64,000 nt of DNA. It comes from an uncultured Bacteriovoracaceae bacterium. Lineage in GTDB: Bacteria > Bdellovibrionota > Bacteriovoracia > Bacteriovoracales > Bacteriovoracaceae. Shown one piece after another: positions 57,001 to 64,000 of the stretch (position 1 is its first letter; each line of letters opens with the position of its first letter). A model generated the notes under the pieces. That model ran no database searches and was not told the origin of the DNA. It saw only the letters and a program-made list of their open reading frames with translations. The position numbers were made by a program, and so were the translations under genes. The stretch is from assembly GCA_937931205.1 (NCBI GenBank), contig CALHBF010000012.1, positions 43,895 to 107,894 on the forward strand, read 5' to 3'.

Positions 57001-57804
57001 CCATGCATCACCTAAAGATTTATAAGTTTCAGCAAGAACCTGGAAGTGGTCATTCGGCATCATCTTGCCCATAGAATCAAGAACCTCAGGGTTCTGTTCG
57101 TAGTGACCTTCAAGAACGTTCATATTGTTTGAAGCACCAGAAGGAGCTCCAGCATTTAATTCAAGAATTTTGAAAGGAAGGTTAGGGATCTTATCGAACT
57201 TATTTGTTTTTAAAAGATCTTCAAACCCTTTTGATTGCTCAATAAAATCTTCAATAAGAACAAGATCTAGTCCCACGTTATCAAAGAACGGATACTTCTT
57301 CATATTTGGGTGATGAAGTTGTGGGAAGTAGTTTGGAGATTCTAGAATCGCCTGTATAAAGATTTGACGGATATCAGCTGGAAGGGATTTAACAAATCCC
57401 GAGTCCTTAATAGACTTAGCACCATAGATATCTTGGATAACAGCACGAAGAGATACGATAAGGCTTTGGGCTGCCTTCTCAATTGTATTGAACATTGATT
57501 TTTGAAGAGGAACGATTGTCGTTGTACAAGGAACTGTAAAGATCTTGTAGTTACCGTTCTCATCAGATTTTTGGAAAGTAAGATCACGCTTACGAATAAA
57601 TCTTGTAAGGCCTTGAGACTCTTTTAAGTGAACTGATACTTCACGAGTAAGAAGGTTCTTCACCAGAGAGCGCGAGTGGCGGTAGGCCTGACGCTTTCTT
57701 CTTGAAGTAAAGATGTAATTGGCCACATCTACTTTAACTGTTCCAATAAATCCTTGGTTTGGATCGTATGGCTGTAGTTTGCGGCGTTGACTCTTTGTTT
57801 TCAT
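54046..57804 (-). CDS. Circularly permuted ATP-grasp ligase fused to an HExxH metallopeptidase-like domain
   Basis: 1252 residues. From about 215 to 690 the circularly permuted ATP-grasp blocks appear in order: AGAPSGASNNMNVLEGHYE, DPVQLFQ with IVTAIYSRINADSALFD, GLLEAIIEKRIYMGGLNRIMDNK, WVVKAPNLSGGTGVYIMK, and IRLWVFFGGG with TSKGGGYAPFVV. A helical stretch follows, then a zinc-site motif HEVIH (H1030, E1031, H1034) with acidic residues after it. The protein ends in a Q-rich tail. Relatives of the ATP-grasp part ligate amino acids or peptides; joining one to an HExxH domain is not an arrangement I know. The ribosome site GAGGGG precedes the ATG. First gene of a three-gene operon. Confidence 0.78.
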   Translation of the reverse strand: MKTKSQRRKLQPYDPNQGFIGTVKVDVANYIFTSRRKRQAYRHSRSLVKNLLTREVSVHLKESQGLTRFIRKRDLTFQKSDENGNYKIFTVPCTTTIVPLQKSMFNTIEKAAQSLIVSLRAVIQDIYGAKSIKDSGFVKSLPADIRQIFIQAILESPNYFPQLHHPNMKKYPFFDNVGLDLVLIEDFIEQSKGFEDLLKTNKFDKIPNLPFKILELNAGAPSGASNNMNVLEGHYEQNPEVLDSMGKMMPNDHFQVLAETYKSLGDAWTGIKDGIQVILPPGGLNGAAPEIHNLAAYSGLVYADPVQLFQDEKGYIRLRTINGSNPIVTAIYSRINADSALFDADKGIILRDADTNEPIYLRDSLKLGADGEAPLVLDVDGNPIPLQSDYAVPGLLEAIIEKRIYMGGLNRIMDNKIILAALTTYAPKYFANRLKELGLSTKGAKITPPETLPPKKESVKIIEKNPEEWVVKAPNLSGGTGVYIMKTLAQKDREEVLNMIRKEPSHFAYQKLVKIARIPVAMKDKEGTRFANLAADIRLWVFFGGGEKALPKMTHNALVRYAPEERGPMSSIVNTSKGGGYAPFVVIDDIGTNESVSAAEFVKAKYPAPLQTHLPMFVAAQLIQVARLTSEIYNSLKDNSADSYTLLGLTLSLKTQCREVLSFLNPRAIEPIYKMIDFLEAKQNTSNIASYFDLINSNQLKLVSALESLERRNKLPKGFRDEMDQLQVLDMDLVYQNYTEDHRKEDKKILKNLKSMLAEKAGTNAKLAVEFKNLLAILKSSIDAKFERDVITGRSAQNLMKLIENFMSTVRERLQNSEKAIEFSKVFDLKTVHPELKFETFGLTEESLKKTSGFLSASQKEMATGELLIDSDFVSDELKEARHDWMKVEAQAKKISTDKRENFLKTKRAAHFAKYPVLARMTEIMNTKNAKLKDIIELMPALPYAKFNLEQFAKKQGLRLEDIFSSELTPNKISILSTKKIRENHLSAQEHAGECFAKKRKSHGLFSDSDIFIWVRKELDPLTQIYTAGHEVIHFHQIEETTKMEARALSDGAIAQAYFLNFYGNFLGISAASLEGLSVDVSLERQPLYGLADRIVPYFFSNVITEIRNAINTDSESYEEVLNKYGSLYGYMMPSSNQVKVKALQEILPALENAKNIRFAKEIGLEIAWDEIRSAMPSANDYQIKTLGAKIQKMLKKATPDYETLTAIGNHQFYGVSFPRKFDVKQTLTLRPILSTISLGSSYNQTQQQQQQ

Positions 57805-58145
57805 CTTTTAACCCCTCGTGAAAAAAATATCTTCAAAATCTTTAATCGTATCTTAACGCTTTGCCCAAAAGGCTTCAGGAATATAACTAAGTCTATGTAA
57901 ATTCTATAGACCAGCACGCTGAAGGATCTTAAGCTCACTCTACTGTTGCAATTTCCGTGACAAGTTTGTTTTATGTAAAATCAATGCATTAGCTCGTAGT
58001 AGAGCGATCAATTTTCGTGCAAATGTCAAAGGATTGGACAATTTTGGACGCCTATATAAAGGGCGGTTTTTATTGAAATTTCTTCTATCTCGGATGGATT
58101 CGCTTTGGCAATGAGATAAATGACAGGAATTGTAAGAATTTTGCC
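57805..58145. other. 341-bp gap between rlmN and the ATP-grasp operon
   Basis: No protein gene is supported here. It should hold the promoter of the minus-strand ATP-grasp operon, but no clear -35/-10 pair was found. A minus-strand TTGACA near 58036 lacks a partner at the right spacing. A weak stem CGCC/GGCG followed by T5 on the + strand lies near 58048-58075 and could end a short RNA. A 6-bp inverted repeat (GTCTAT/ATAGAC) lies near 57890-57910. Confidence 0.5.
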
Positions 58146-59195
58146 TTAAGATTGTTTTTTGAGGCCGGTATTAAGCTGACCGCAAGCGGCAAGAATCTCA
58201 TCCCCCTTGGTAACTCGCACCAAAGTGGGGATTTGGTAGCTTTCAAGTGTAGTGCGAAAGGCCTCAATTTTCTCTTTTTCGGGGCGCTCAAAAGAAGAAA
58301 GAGGGAATGGGTTAAAGGGGATCAGGTTAATAAAGGCCTTTTTACCCGCTAATAATTTTCCAGTAGCATGAGCATCTTCCAATGAGTCATTAAAGTCCTT
58401 AATAAGGAGATACTCGTAAGTAACAAATCTTTTTCTTCCGGTAGGGATTGAGTCCACTAGCGGCAGAACTTCAGAGAGATCGAAGTTTTTATTGATAGGG
58501 ATGAGTTTGTCGCGCTTCTCTTTAAAAGGTGAATGAAGTGAGAGTGCGATATTAACATCAGGCATTCCTTCTGTTACCCAGCGCTTTAATCCCGGCAGAT
58601 ATCCTGCGGTAGAAATCGTTATTTTATGATCGGCCAGAGAAAGCCCATGTTGTGAGAGAAAAATTTCACAGGACTTTTTGACTGCCTCAAAATTGTGAAG
58701 TGGTTCACCTTGCCCCATGAAGACCACGTTCTGAATTTGATAATCATCTGGTCGATGTTCTAAAAGCCAGAGTCCAGCACTCATGAATTGTCCGATGATC
58801 TCTTCTGTTTTTAGCTGGCGCTTCAGGCCTTGCAGGCCGGTATGACAGAATGAACAGTTCATAGCACAGCCCACTTGGCTGGAGAGGCAAACAGTATACT
58901 TACCTTGAAAAGGAATGATCACTGACTCAACTGTAAACTTATCTTCCAATTCAAAAAGAAGTTTGACGGTCTTATCATCACTCACCTGAGTCTTAATTAT
59001 TTGTGGGAGTGAGAAGTCAAAATTCTTCTTCACAAAATCAATCGTTTTTTTAGCAACTTCATCTACACAAGGAGTGATTTTTTTCTTTTTATAGTGCCAG
59101 TTATAAAGGCGGCTGACTCCTGCTGGGTGCAGGTCATGGGCCTGAAACAAGTCGAATAGATCTTGTAAGGAATATTGATAAAAAGAAGTTCTCAT
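58146..59195 (-). CDS. rlmN: 23S rRNA (adenine-2503-C2)-methyltransferase
   Basis: A radical-SAM methyltransferase of about 349 residues. The Fe-S cysteines are in CAMNCSFCHTG, and the SAM-binding GQGEPLHNF and catalytic ISTAGYLPG blocks are intact. The C-terminal ACGQL carries the methyl-carrying Cys. It methylates A2503 of 23S rRNA and A37 of some tRNAs. ATG 59195 is preferred because GAGAG lies about 7 nt upstream; a TTG six codons earlier is open. Confidence 0.93.
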   Translation of the reverse strand: MRTSFYQYSLQDLFDLFQAHDLHPAGVSRLYNWHYKKKKITPCVDEVAKKTIDFVKKNFDFSLPQIIKTQVSDDKTVKLLFELEDKFTVESVIIPFQGKYTVCLSSQVGCAMNCSFCHTGLQGLKRQLKTEEIIGQFMSAGLWLLEHRPDDYQIQNVVFMGQGEPLHNFEAVKKSCEIFLSQHGLSLADHKITISTAGYLPGLKRWVTEGMPDVNIALSLHSPFKEKRDKLIPINKNFDLSEVLPLVDSIPTGRKRFVTYEYLLIKDFNDSLEDAHATGKLLAGKKAFINLIPFNPFPLSSFERPEKEKIEAFRTTLESYQIPTLVRVTKGDEILAACGQLNTGLKKQS

Positions 59196-59321
59196 ATCAT
59201 TACTCTCTATCAAAAAAGAGTGAAGAACTCTATCAAAACTCAGGAATGATGCTGTTTTTGACAGGAGAGTTTAAAAAGAACGAAGGCCTAACTCTTTGAA
59301 TGGACAGGCCCAAAGGAGAAC

Positions 59322-59349
59322 TCAATAACTTATAAGAAAAATCCGATAA
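59322..59349 (+). promoter_or_regulatory. Sigma-28-like promoter abutting the ADP-ribosyltransferase gene
   Basis: TCAA (59322-59325) and TCCGATAA (59342-59349) are 16 nt apart. The ten bases TCCGATAAGA are identical to those before 27673. The ATG follows the -10 box by 6 nt and no ribosome site is present, so a leaderless message is predicted. Confidence 0.5.
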
Positions 59350-59355
59350 GATTCC

Positions 59356-60309
59356 ATGCGCTTAGTCCTTCTGCTGCTTTTTCTTTTTTTACCGCTAGCA
59401 TCTTATTCTTCTGAAGAGAAGGACTGTGAACCTTCATTAACTCTTCCCAAACTAGATCCAGACTTTCAGCAACTCGGATTAAAACTGACTACTTCTAAAG
59501 CAATCGATATCGATCTCTGTGAGTTTCAGAGGGCATGTGAGATGGGTCTGAGTTATAGCTTTAAAAAGGCAGAAGCATGTGAGGGGAGAGCTTCTCGTGA
59601 TCTGCTGAGTAAAAAGTGCAACTCTCTTAGTGATAAAGAGTTTCTGGCCCTAAGAGATTATACTGGGCCTTTTTATCAGTGTATGAATGGTTATTTAAGA
59701 CAAAAAGATTATCAAAGTCCGGTGATTGAGGCCTATATTCATTATGTTGAAATGGCCTTAAAGAAACTTCCTAGCTATCAAGGATTTGTTGCTCGTGGTG
59801 CAACACTAAATCCCAAAATTCGTGATCTCCATCAAGTTGGAAAGATTGTTGTTAATGACGGCTTTACCTCCACTTCCACAGCGGGTGGTTTTAGTGGAGC
59901 TGATAATTTTCTTATCTATTCGAAGAACGCTAAAATGATCATGAGCATTTCACAACTTCAGATGGAGCATGAAACTCTCTATCCACCTGGTGCTAAGTTT
60001 GAAATATTAGAAAAAATTTCTCTGGGTGATTCTTATTTTTATATCATGGCCGAAGTTGTTGATGATAGGCCTGTTTCTTCTCAGGAAAAGAAAAAGATAT
60101 TAGATGAAGCGAGTAAGTTTAAATACAGCTCACTTGAAAAAATCGAAAGTGCATACTCAGCATCAGAAGATAAGAATTATGACTTTTGGGAATGTGGACC
60201 TGATAAAAAACTTCCTAAAACAGTGAAGCAGCTTGAGCTTCCTTTAATGATTATTCCTAATCCCAACACCATCAAGGCCGAAGATTTACCTCGAAAACTT
60301 CAACACTAG
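59356..60309 (+). CDS. Secreted R-S-E ADP-ribosyltransferase-like protein
   Basis: 317 residues with a signal peptide (cut near residue 18). The C-terminal domain shows the three ADP-ribosyltransferase (ART) motifs of arginine-specific enzymes. They are Arg147 in FVARGAT, the STS strand at 172-174 (GFTSTST), and the ExE pair E204-x-E206 (EHETLYPPGAKFEIL). The preceding helices (LSDKEFLALRDYTGPFYQCMN) match ART exotoxin leads. Such enzymes modify Arg on target proteins using NAD. Export and the attack-phase-like promoter make an effector against prey or competitors plausible. The stop shares CTAG with the facing cupin gene. Confidence 0.82.
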   Translation: MRLVLLLLFLFLPLASYSSEEKDCEPSLTLPKLDPDFQQLGLKLTTSKAIDIDLCEFQRACEMGLSYSFKKAEACEGRASRDLLSKKCNSLSDKEFLALRDYTGPFYQCMNGYLRQKDYQSPVIEAYIHYVEMALKKLPSYQGFVARGATLNPKIRDLHQVGKIVVNDGFTSTSTAGGFSGADNFLIYSKNAKMIMSISQLQMEHETLYPPGAKFEILEKISLGDSYFYIMAEVVDDRPVSSQEKKKILDEASKFKYSSLEKIESAYSASEDKNYDFWECGPDKKLPKTVKQLELPLMIIPNPNTIKAEDLPRKLQH

Positions 60310-61175
60310 GCCAGTCTATTTCGTATTCTTATATAGATACTTACCAAGGGAAAAAGCTGGGCCTTTATGGCATCCAATATTTTATTTTCTCCAATCTTAG
60401 CTGGTAAAAATCCTCTTTTTCTTAAGCGATGATTAAAGCGAAGAATTCGTGACCAGTTTTGTGTTTGTTCTGTATGAAAGAAAACAGAGATACTGATAGA
60501 AATGTCCTCAGCACCATTCTTCACATAGTGACCTGATGTGAAGGGAATATGAACGGCGTCCCCAGATTTAAAGTCGTACTTATGTGCAAATTGATCGAGA
60601 TTATCATTCCAAGGAGTATGAACGCTTTTGCCGTCACAATATTGCTCACAGAGAGACTGGTCAATAATGTTATTTTGAAAATTAGGGAAGACGGCCAGTT
60701 CTTTTGATCCACGGATTTGGAAAATAAAGTTAGAAAATCGATCGAAGTGAAATGGAGTAATAGCATTAGGAGAAGCAATGAAAAGCCAGTATGTTGCTCC
60801 CTTGATTGACGTTTTCCTGCCATTCTTAAGGTAAACTTCACGGGCCTCGTTAGTGATTTCATCACAAAGTTGTTTGTAGCGAGGATGAGTCTCAATCCCA
60901 CTGGCCGCGATATAAGACTTAGAAGTCATAAGTGAAGGAATGATTTCATCAAAGTTTAGAGAGCGAGATTTGTCTCTGAGAATGGCATCAAAATCTGTTT
61001 TTAGGCTGAGGTCATCACTAGATGAGGTCACCTGATGTCTTGGCAGTTCCTCAATTAACTTTTTGAGTGAATCAAGCTGCAGCATGGGATGCTGAGCGAA
61101 GTTATGTTTGAGTTCAAAAGACTTATGGTCAAGCAGACCCTGTCCTTTTTCTTTATCTAGGATAATTACTGACAC
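60306..61175 (-). CDS. Cupin/JmjC-like iron dioxygenase-type protein
   Basis: 289 residues. The metal motif HFDRF (HxD) follows a WLFIASPNAITPFHFD strand, and the third ligand is His in FTSGHYVKNGAED. This is the cupin_8/JmjC-type arrangement of Fe(II)/2-oxoglutarate hydroxylases. FQIRGSKELAVFP gives the strand between. The substrate is unknown. The gene shares CTAG with the ART gene stop. Confidence 0.8.
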   Translation of the reverse strand: MSVIILDKEKGQGLLDHKSFELKHNFAQHPMLQLDSLKKLIEELPRHQVTSSSDDLSLKTDFDAILRDKSRSLNFDEIIPSLMTSKSYIAASGIETHPRYKQLCDEITNEAREVYLKNGRKTSIKGATYWLFIASPNAITPFHFDRFSNFIFQIRGSKELAVFPNFQNNIIDQSLCEQYCDGKSVHTPWNDNLDQFAHKYDFKSGDAVHIPFTSGHYVKNGAEDISISISVFFHTEQTQNWSRILRFNHRLRKRGFLPAKIGENKILDAIKAQLFPLVSIYIRIRNRLA

Positions 61176-61307
61176 AGAAAACTCACTTTTGTTGTTTAGA
61201 CCTTATACGTCCAACCTTTAAGCAAACGTGAGAATTCTCAAAAAGTTTGTAAAAATAACCATTTCTAAAGAACAGGTCAGTCTGGCCAGGATAAGAAATT
61301 CTTGATG

Positions 61308-62873
61308 TTACACATCCGGGCCAATAATGAGTTCATCTCCAGTAGCATCAAAGCGCGCAACATCACTGATTTGGGCAAGGGTGTAGGGGCCTTTCTCAAC
61401 CGTCAGGATAGTGACTCTGTTACCGCTGTCATCTTCTAACTTGATGTAAACGTAGGTGGCATCTTCAGTAAAGATAAGATCACTGTAACTGATGTTATCA
61501 GCGAGATGAAAATAAAAGTTTGTGTCTTTTGGTTTAAAGACAAAAAAGTTTCCATATTTTCTGAGGATTAAGTAGCCATAAGTATTTAGTCGAATATCTC
61601 CAAAACCAGTACTACCTTTATTCAATTCAACGATAGAAGTTCTGTACCACGAGGAAGCTATCCATGAGAGATTGGAGAACTCACTCATTTTATAATTAAA
61701 ATCCGCTCCACAGAAATAGCGGTAACTAGGGCCATGATTACAAGAGTCAAAGTAAGGACCGAAATGATTAATAGAGCGAGAGTCATTCTCGATGTACATT
61801 TTACCTGCGTTGTAACCATAGATATAGTCATTGGAGAAACTATCCATATCTTCAATGGCCGGACTAAAAAATGGTGCAAAATACAGTGAGGTTGAAAAAT
61901 CACTGGCCCCATTCAGGTCCGGATGCTGTTCAGGTCGGTAGAGAAGATTAATAGGAATGCTTGAGTTATTGCGAAAAAGAACAAGATCTCTTTGAGCGTA
62001 TTGAATAACCGATGGGTAACCTACATCCTTCTTAAGAAGATCTTTATCAGGAAACTGAGTTAACCCTGCAGGCAGATAAGTTCCAATGTTATGATCAACA
62101 ATGTCTCCATATCTGAAAAGAGAGCAGTGTCTGACATCATCGATAGTATCAAAACCACCTTCTTTCTTTATTTTAAAGATAGGAATATTCCCCATATCTC
62201 CGGCCTGTTGTGGGCCAATTAAAATGGCCACATGATCTAATTCATCTATAAAGATGAGATCATCAATGGAGAGAGACTTAGGAAGAACCAAAGTTGTTCT
62301 TCCTTTAGTTAAAGAAAGAGCATGAGGAAATACTTTTTTAGCTAGGTAAAAAGTGAGATTTGCATCTGTGGTAATAATGGTATTTTCTCTTAAAGTCGTA
62401 TGCCTAAGAATAATTGTTTTATTTCCACTAGGAAGAACAATGTTTCCTGAACCATTAAAATTGGCCAGGTAAATAGTATCGTTACCATTACCTAAGTAAA
62501 TATTAGTTTGAAGAGGGTTGTTGATAAAGAGAAAGTGATTGGCATTGCCGGCCGTTGAAAGAGTGGCATCTCCTCCCTCAGCATTGTTGTATTTAAAATA
62601 CTCAACAGGACTTGAGGTATAGTAATCCGACAAAGTGTAACTTCCCTCTGAATTGAAGCCTCTAAAGCGCAGGTCACTTATGAGAGGAATCGTAATATCA
62701 GCAATTGAGGTAGGCGCGGTGGTACATGCAGCAGAGTTGCCGCCACTATTAGTATTATCTGGTTTGGGGTCTGGATTTTTATTGGAAAAAGTGAATTCTT
62801 CTTTGGAGTTACAACCTATAGCTGTTAATGAGAGCATTAAGAGGTTGAACGCCAGAGGTTGTGGTTTCTTCAT
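61308..62873 (-). CDS. Large lipoprotein with an RTX-like repeat segment
   Basis: About 521 residues from ATG 62873. The signal peptide ends in the lipobox LTAIGC, and a Pro/Asn/Ser-rich linker follows. A strand-rich stretch with LGNGNDTIYLANFNGSGNIVLPSGNKTI recalls one turn of the calcium-binding RTX roll, and a similar but degraded turn is the final DATGDELIIGPDV. The rest is beta-rich and unrecognised. No ribosome site precedes the ATG; a sigma-28-like promoter ends 7 nt before it. It is likely a surface lipoprotein. Confidence 0.72.
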   Translation of the reverse strand: MKKPQPLAFNLLMLSLTAIGCNSKEEFTFSNKNPDPKPDNTNSGGNSAACTTAPTSIADITIPLISDLRFRGFNSEGSYTLSDYYTSSPVEYFKYNNAEGGDATLSTAGNANHFLFINNPLQTNIYLGNGNDTIYLANFNGSGNIVLPSGNKTIILRHTTLRENTIITTDANLTFYLAKKVFPHALSLTKGRTTLVLPKSLSIDDLIFIDELDHVAILIGPQQAGDMGNIPIFKIKKEGGFDTIDDVRHCSLFRYGDIVDHNIGTYLPAGLTQFPDKDLLKKDVGYPSVIQYAQRDLVLFRNNSSIPINLLYRPEQHPDLNGASDFSTSLYFAPFFSPAIEDMDSFSNDYIYGYNAGKMYIENDSRSINHFGPYFDSCNHGPSYRYFCGADFNYKMSEFSNLSWIASSWYRTSIVELNKGSTGFGDIRLNTYGYLILRKYGNFFVFKPKDTNFYFHLADNISYSDLIFTEDATYVYIKLEDDSGNRVTILTVEKGPYTLAQISDVARFDATGDELIIGPDV

Positions 62874-62880
62874 AAGTCTC

Positions 62881-62908
62881 TTATCGGACCCCATTATTTG
62901 GAACTTTA
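62881..62908 (-). promoter_or_regulatory. Sigma-28-like promoter abutting the large lipoprotein gene
   Basis: On the minus strand TAAAGTTC (TAAA at 62908-62905) is followed after N16 (from TAAA) by TCCGATAA (62888-62881). This is the best match in the window to the FliA consensus. The ATG at 62873 lies 7 nt after the -10 box, with no ribosome site between. Confidence 0.6.
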
Positions 62909-64000
62909 ATGAGATTTTAAGATATTTTTATTGGAATTCTTTAAGTGAAGCGTGTGGTTTATTAGCAAACTTCGGGCCAGACGGGGTTGGTTCGCAGATA
63001 ACGGCCTGAAAGCACGTTGATAGTTTTCAATCGATTGAGATTGAGACCTCATACTTGAGCCTTTTGTTTTGACCCGATAGTTATAGAGTTTTTTGAAAAT
63101 AGGATAAATATCGATTTGGGCGATTTTCAGTTTGAGATAGAATTCCCAATCCTCATACCCCAGACGATCAGTAGTGTACCCTCCCATCCTCTCAAAAATA
63201 TTCTTATCTATCACCATTTGTGCATCACCGATGACATTCATCAGGGTGTGAGAGAACTGCGAATGAGAAAATGGGGCCCAAGCATAGAGATGCTTGGATG
63301 TTTCGTGTTCAAAGATATCAAAGCATGAATTGAAAACAAGATGAGGGTAGCTTTGCCAGTAAAAGCGATATGTCTTAATCATTTCTGGATAGGGAATATT
63401 ATCATCATCAAGGAAAAGGAGTGTGTCTCCTTCTGCGGCCTTTGCTCCAGTGTTTCTAGCTGCACCCAGATAGGCGTTCTCCTGATCAATCCATTTCCAA
63501 TTGGGGCGTGACTTAAAAAACTTTTTTTTAAGTTCAAGATGATATTGCAGAACATCTTGCGAGTTACTGCCGTCATTCACCACAATGAGTTCAAAATCAG
63601 AGTCCGATTGATTTGTAAGTGCAGTGAGAGCTTCTTCCAATTCGGTGGTTCTATTGAAGGTGGTCATAATAACAGAAAAATGAGGGTAGGTTTTATTTGT
63701 CTTCGCAGTGAATTCTCTTTTTTTGAGATAATCACGGGCCTCTTTAATTAACTGGTACTCAAGATAAGTTTTGTTGCTGATCTCAAGTTCAGAATCATTC
63801 CATTCAAGTTTGTATCGTCCCAGAAAAGAGGGGTAGTAGAGAATCTCATGAGTATCGTGAGCGTAAAGAGATGTTACCTGAGGATGTTTTTCTAAAAATT
63901 CACACAGCTTACTTGAGATGAGTAAGAAATTTTTCTCTGGGCGGTGAGACTTGGGAACATAAAGATAATCTGGATTATTTTTAAGCTTTTCATCATGAGT
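62906..64000 (-). CDS. Multidomain glycosyltransferase, GT2 domain at the C-terminus, 5' end outside the window
   Basis: The frame stays open from 62906 through the right edge, so the protein does not start at the internal Met at 63667. The GT2 fold begins with HFSVIMTTFNRTTELEEALTAL, in the middle of the open frame. The nucleotide-sugar Asp is in LIVVNDGS, the metal motif is FLDDDN, and GYEDWEFYLKLK gives the acceptor-side ED. At least 111 residues precede the GT2 domain, including YAHDTHEILYYPSFLGRYKLEW. It is a family 2 transferase for surface polysaccharide or protein glycosylation. The sugar and acceptor are unknown. Confidence 0.85.
   Translation of the reverse strand, partial: THDEKLKNNPDYLYVPKSHRPEKNFLLISSKLCEFLEKHPQVTSLYAHDTHEILYYPSFLGRYKLEWNDSELEISNKTYLEYQLIKEARDYLKKREFTAKTNKTYPHFSVIMTTFNRTTELEEALTALTNQSDSDFELIVVNDGSNSQDVLQYHLELKKKFFKSRPNWKWIDQENAYLGAARNTGAKAAEGDTLLFLDDDNIPYPEMIKTYRFYWQSYPHLVFNSCFDIFEHETSKHLYAWAPFSHSQFSHTLMNVIGDAQMVIDKNIFERMGGYTTDRLGYEDWEFYLKLKIAQIDIYPIFKKLYNYRVKTKGSSMRSQSQSIENYQRAFRPLSANQPRLARSLLINHTLHLKNSNKNILKSH

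Noticed and set aside
57990..58080. Small + strand RNA gene ending at the CGCC/GGCG stem with T5
   Set aside because: The stem is only 4-5 bp and no convincing promoter is visible; recorded only in the description of the gap.

Overview
The window looks like chromosome from a Gram-negative, moderately AT-rich predatory-type bacterium of the Bdellovibrionota, most likely the Bacteriovoracia (Bacteriovorax/Peredibacter relatives). The grounds are many lipoproteins and exported proteins of unknown family, a FliA/WhiG-type sigma factor, a complete-looking run of mevalonate-pathway kinases instead of MEP genes, L,D-transpeptidase and outer-membrane barrel genes, and very tight gene packing. This is an inference from gene content; no rRNA or tRNA gene was seen that could fix it. 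Nothing in the window looks like an insertion sequence, prophage or CRISPR array.

Layout. 1-1.8 kb: two exported proteins and a PAP2 phosphatase. 1.9-5.7 kb: fadB-fadA beta-oxidation pair and a glutathione peroxidase. 5.8-8.2 kb: DTW-domain protein, FliA-like sigma factor, a small acidic protein and a 509-bp non-coding stretch. That stretch holds a series of AGGAT-loop hairpins of the kind bound by CsrA, and ends in a 37-codon ORF with a strong ribosome site. 8.1-12.2 kb: minus-strand operon scoA-scoB-proB-yajQ-yqeY-M24 peptidase. 12.3-24.3 kb: mostly RNA and translation functions (RlmM-like, U32/RlhA-like, RluE, SUI1, DTW), plus endonuclease I, PilZ protein, SrkA kinase and a V8-like protease. 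24.3-27.6 kb: a four-gene operon (ROK kinase, small protein, Maf, lipoprotein) whose members are joined by 4-nt overlaps, and a gamma-carbonic anhydrase. 27.7-37.0 kb: an exported protein, arginine decarboxylase, SGNH-like protein, TrhP plus a Cys-less U32 relative, a THUMP methyltransferase and an RsmI-like methylase. 37.1-42.3 kb: mevalonate operon (idi2, mvaA, GYDIA kinase, mvaD, mevalonate kinase). 42.3-50.7 kb: crotonase, DUF2914, trxB, two related outer-membrane barrels and an L,D-transpeptidase. 50.8-57.8 kb: a three-gene operon encoding a circularly permuted ATP-grasp/HExxH fusion, a 730-residue membrane protein and a barrel. 58.1-64 kb: rlmN, a secreted R-S-E ADP-ribosyltransferase, a cupin-like protein, a lipoprotein and a glycosyltransferase cut by the window end.

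Three points stand out. First, the 7.5-8.0 kb region looks like a CsrA-titrating RNA or a CsrA-controlled leader. Second, four genes for exported proteins (27673, 48763, 59356, and 62873 on the minus strand) share a sigma-28-like element, T(A/C)AA-N15/16-(T/G)CCGAT(AA), that ends 6-7 nt before the ATG. None of the four has a Shine-Dalgarno sequence, so leaderless mRNAs under the FliA-type sigma factor are likely. Third, the ATP-grasp/HExxH operon looks like an undescribed cell-envelope peptide-ligation system.

Convergent genes are packed so closely that stop codons often overlap (shared CTAG or TTAG), and one terminator lies inside the facing coding sequence.
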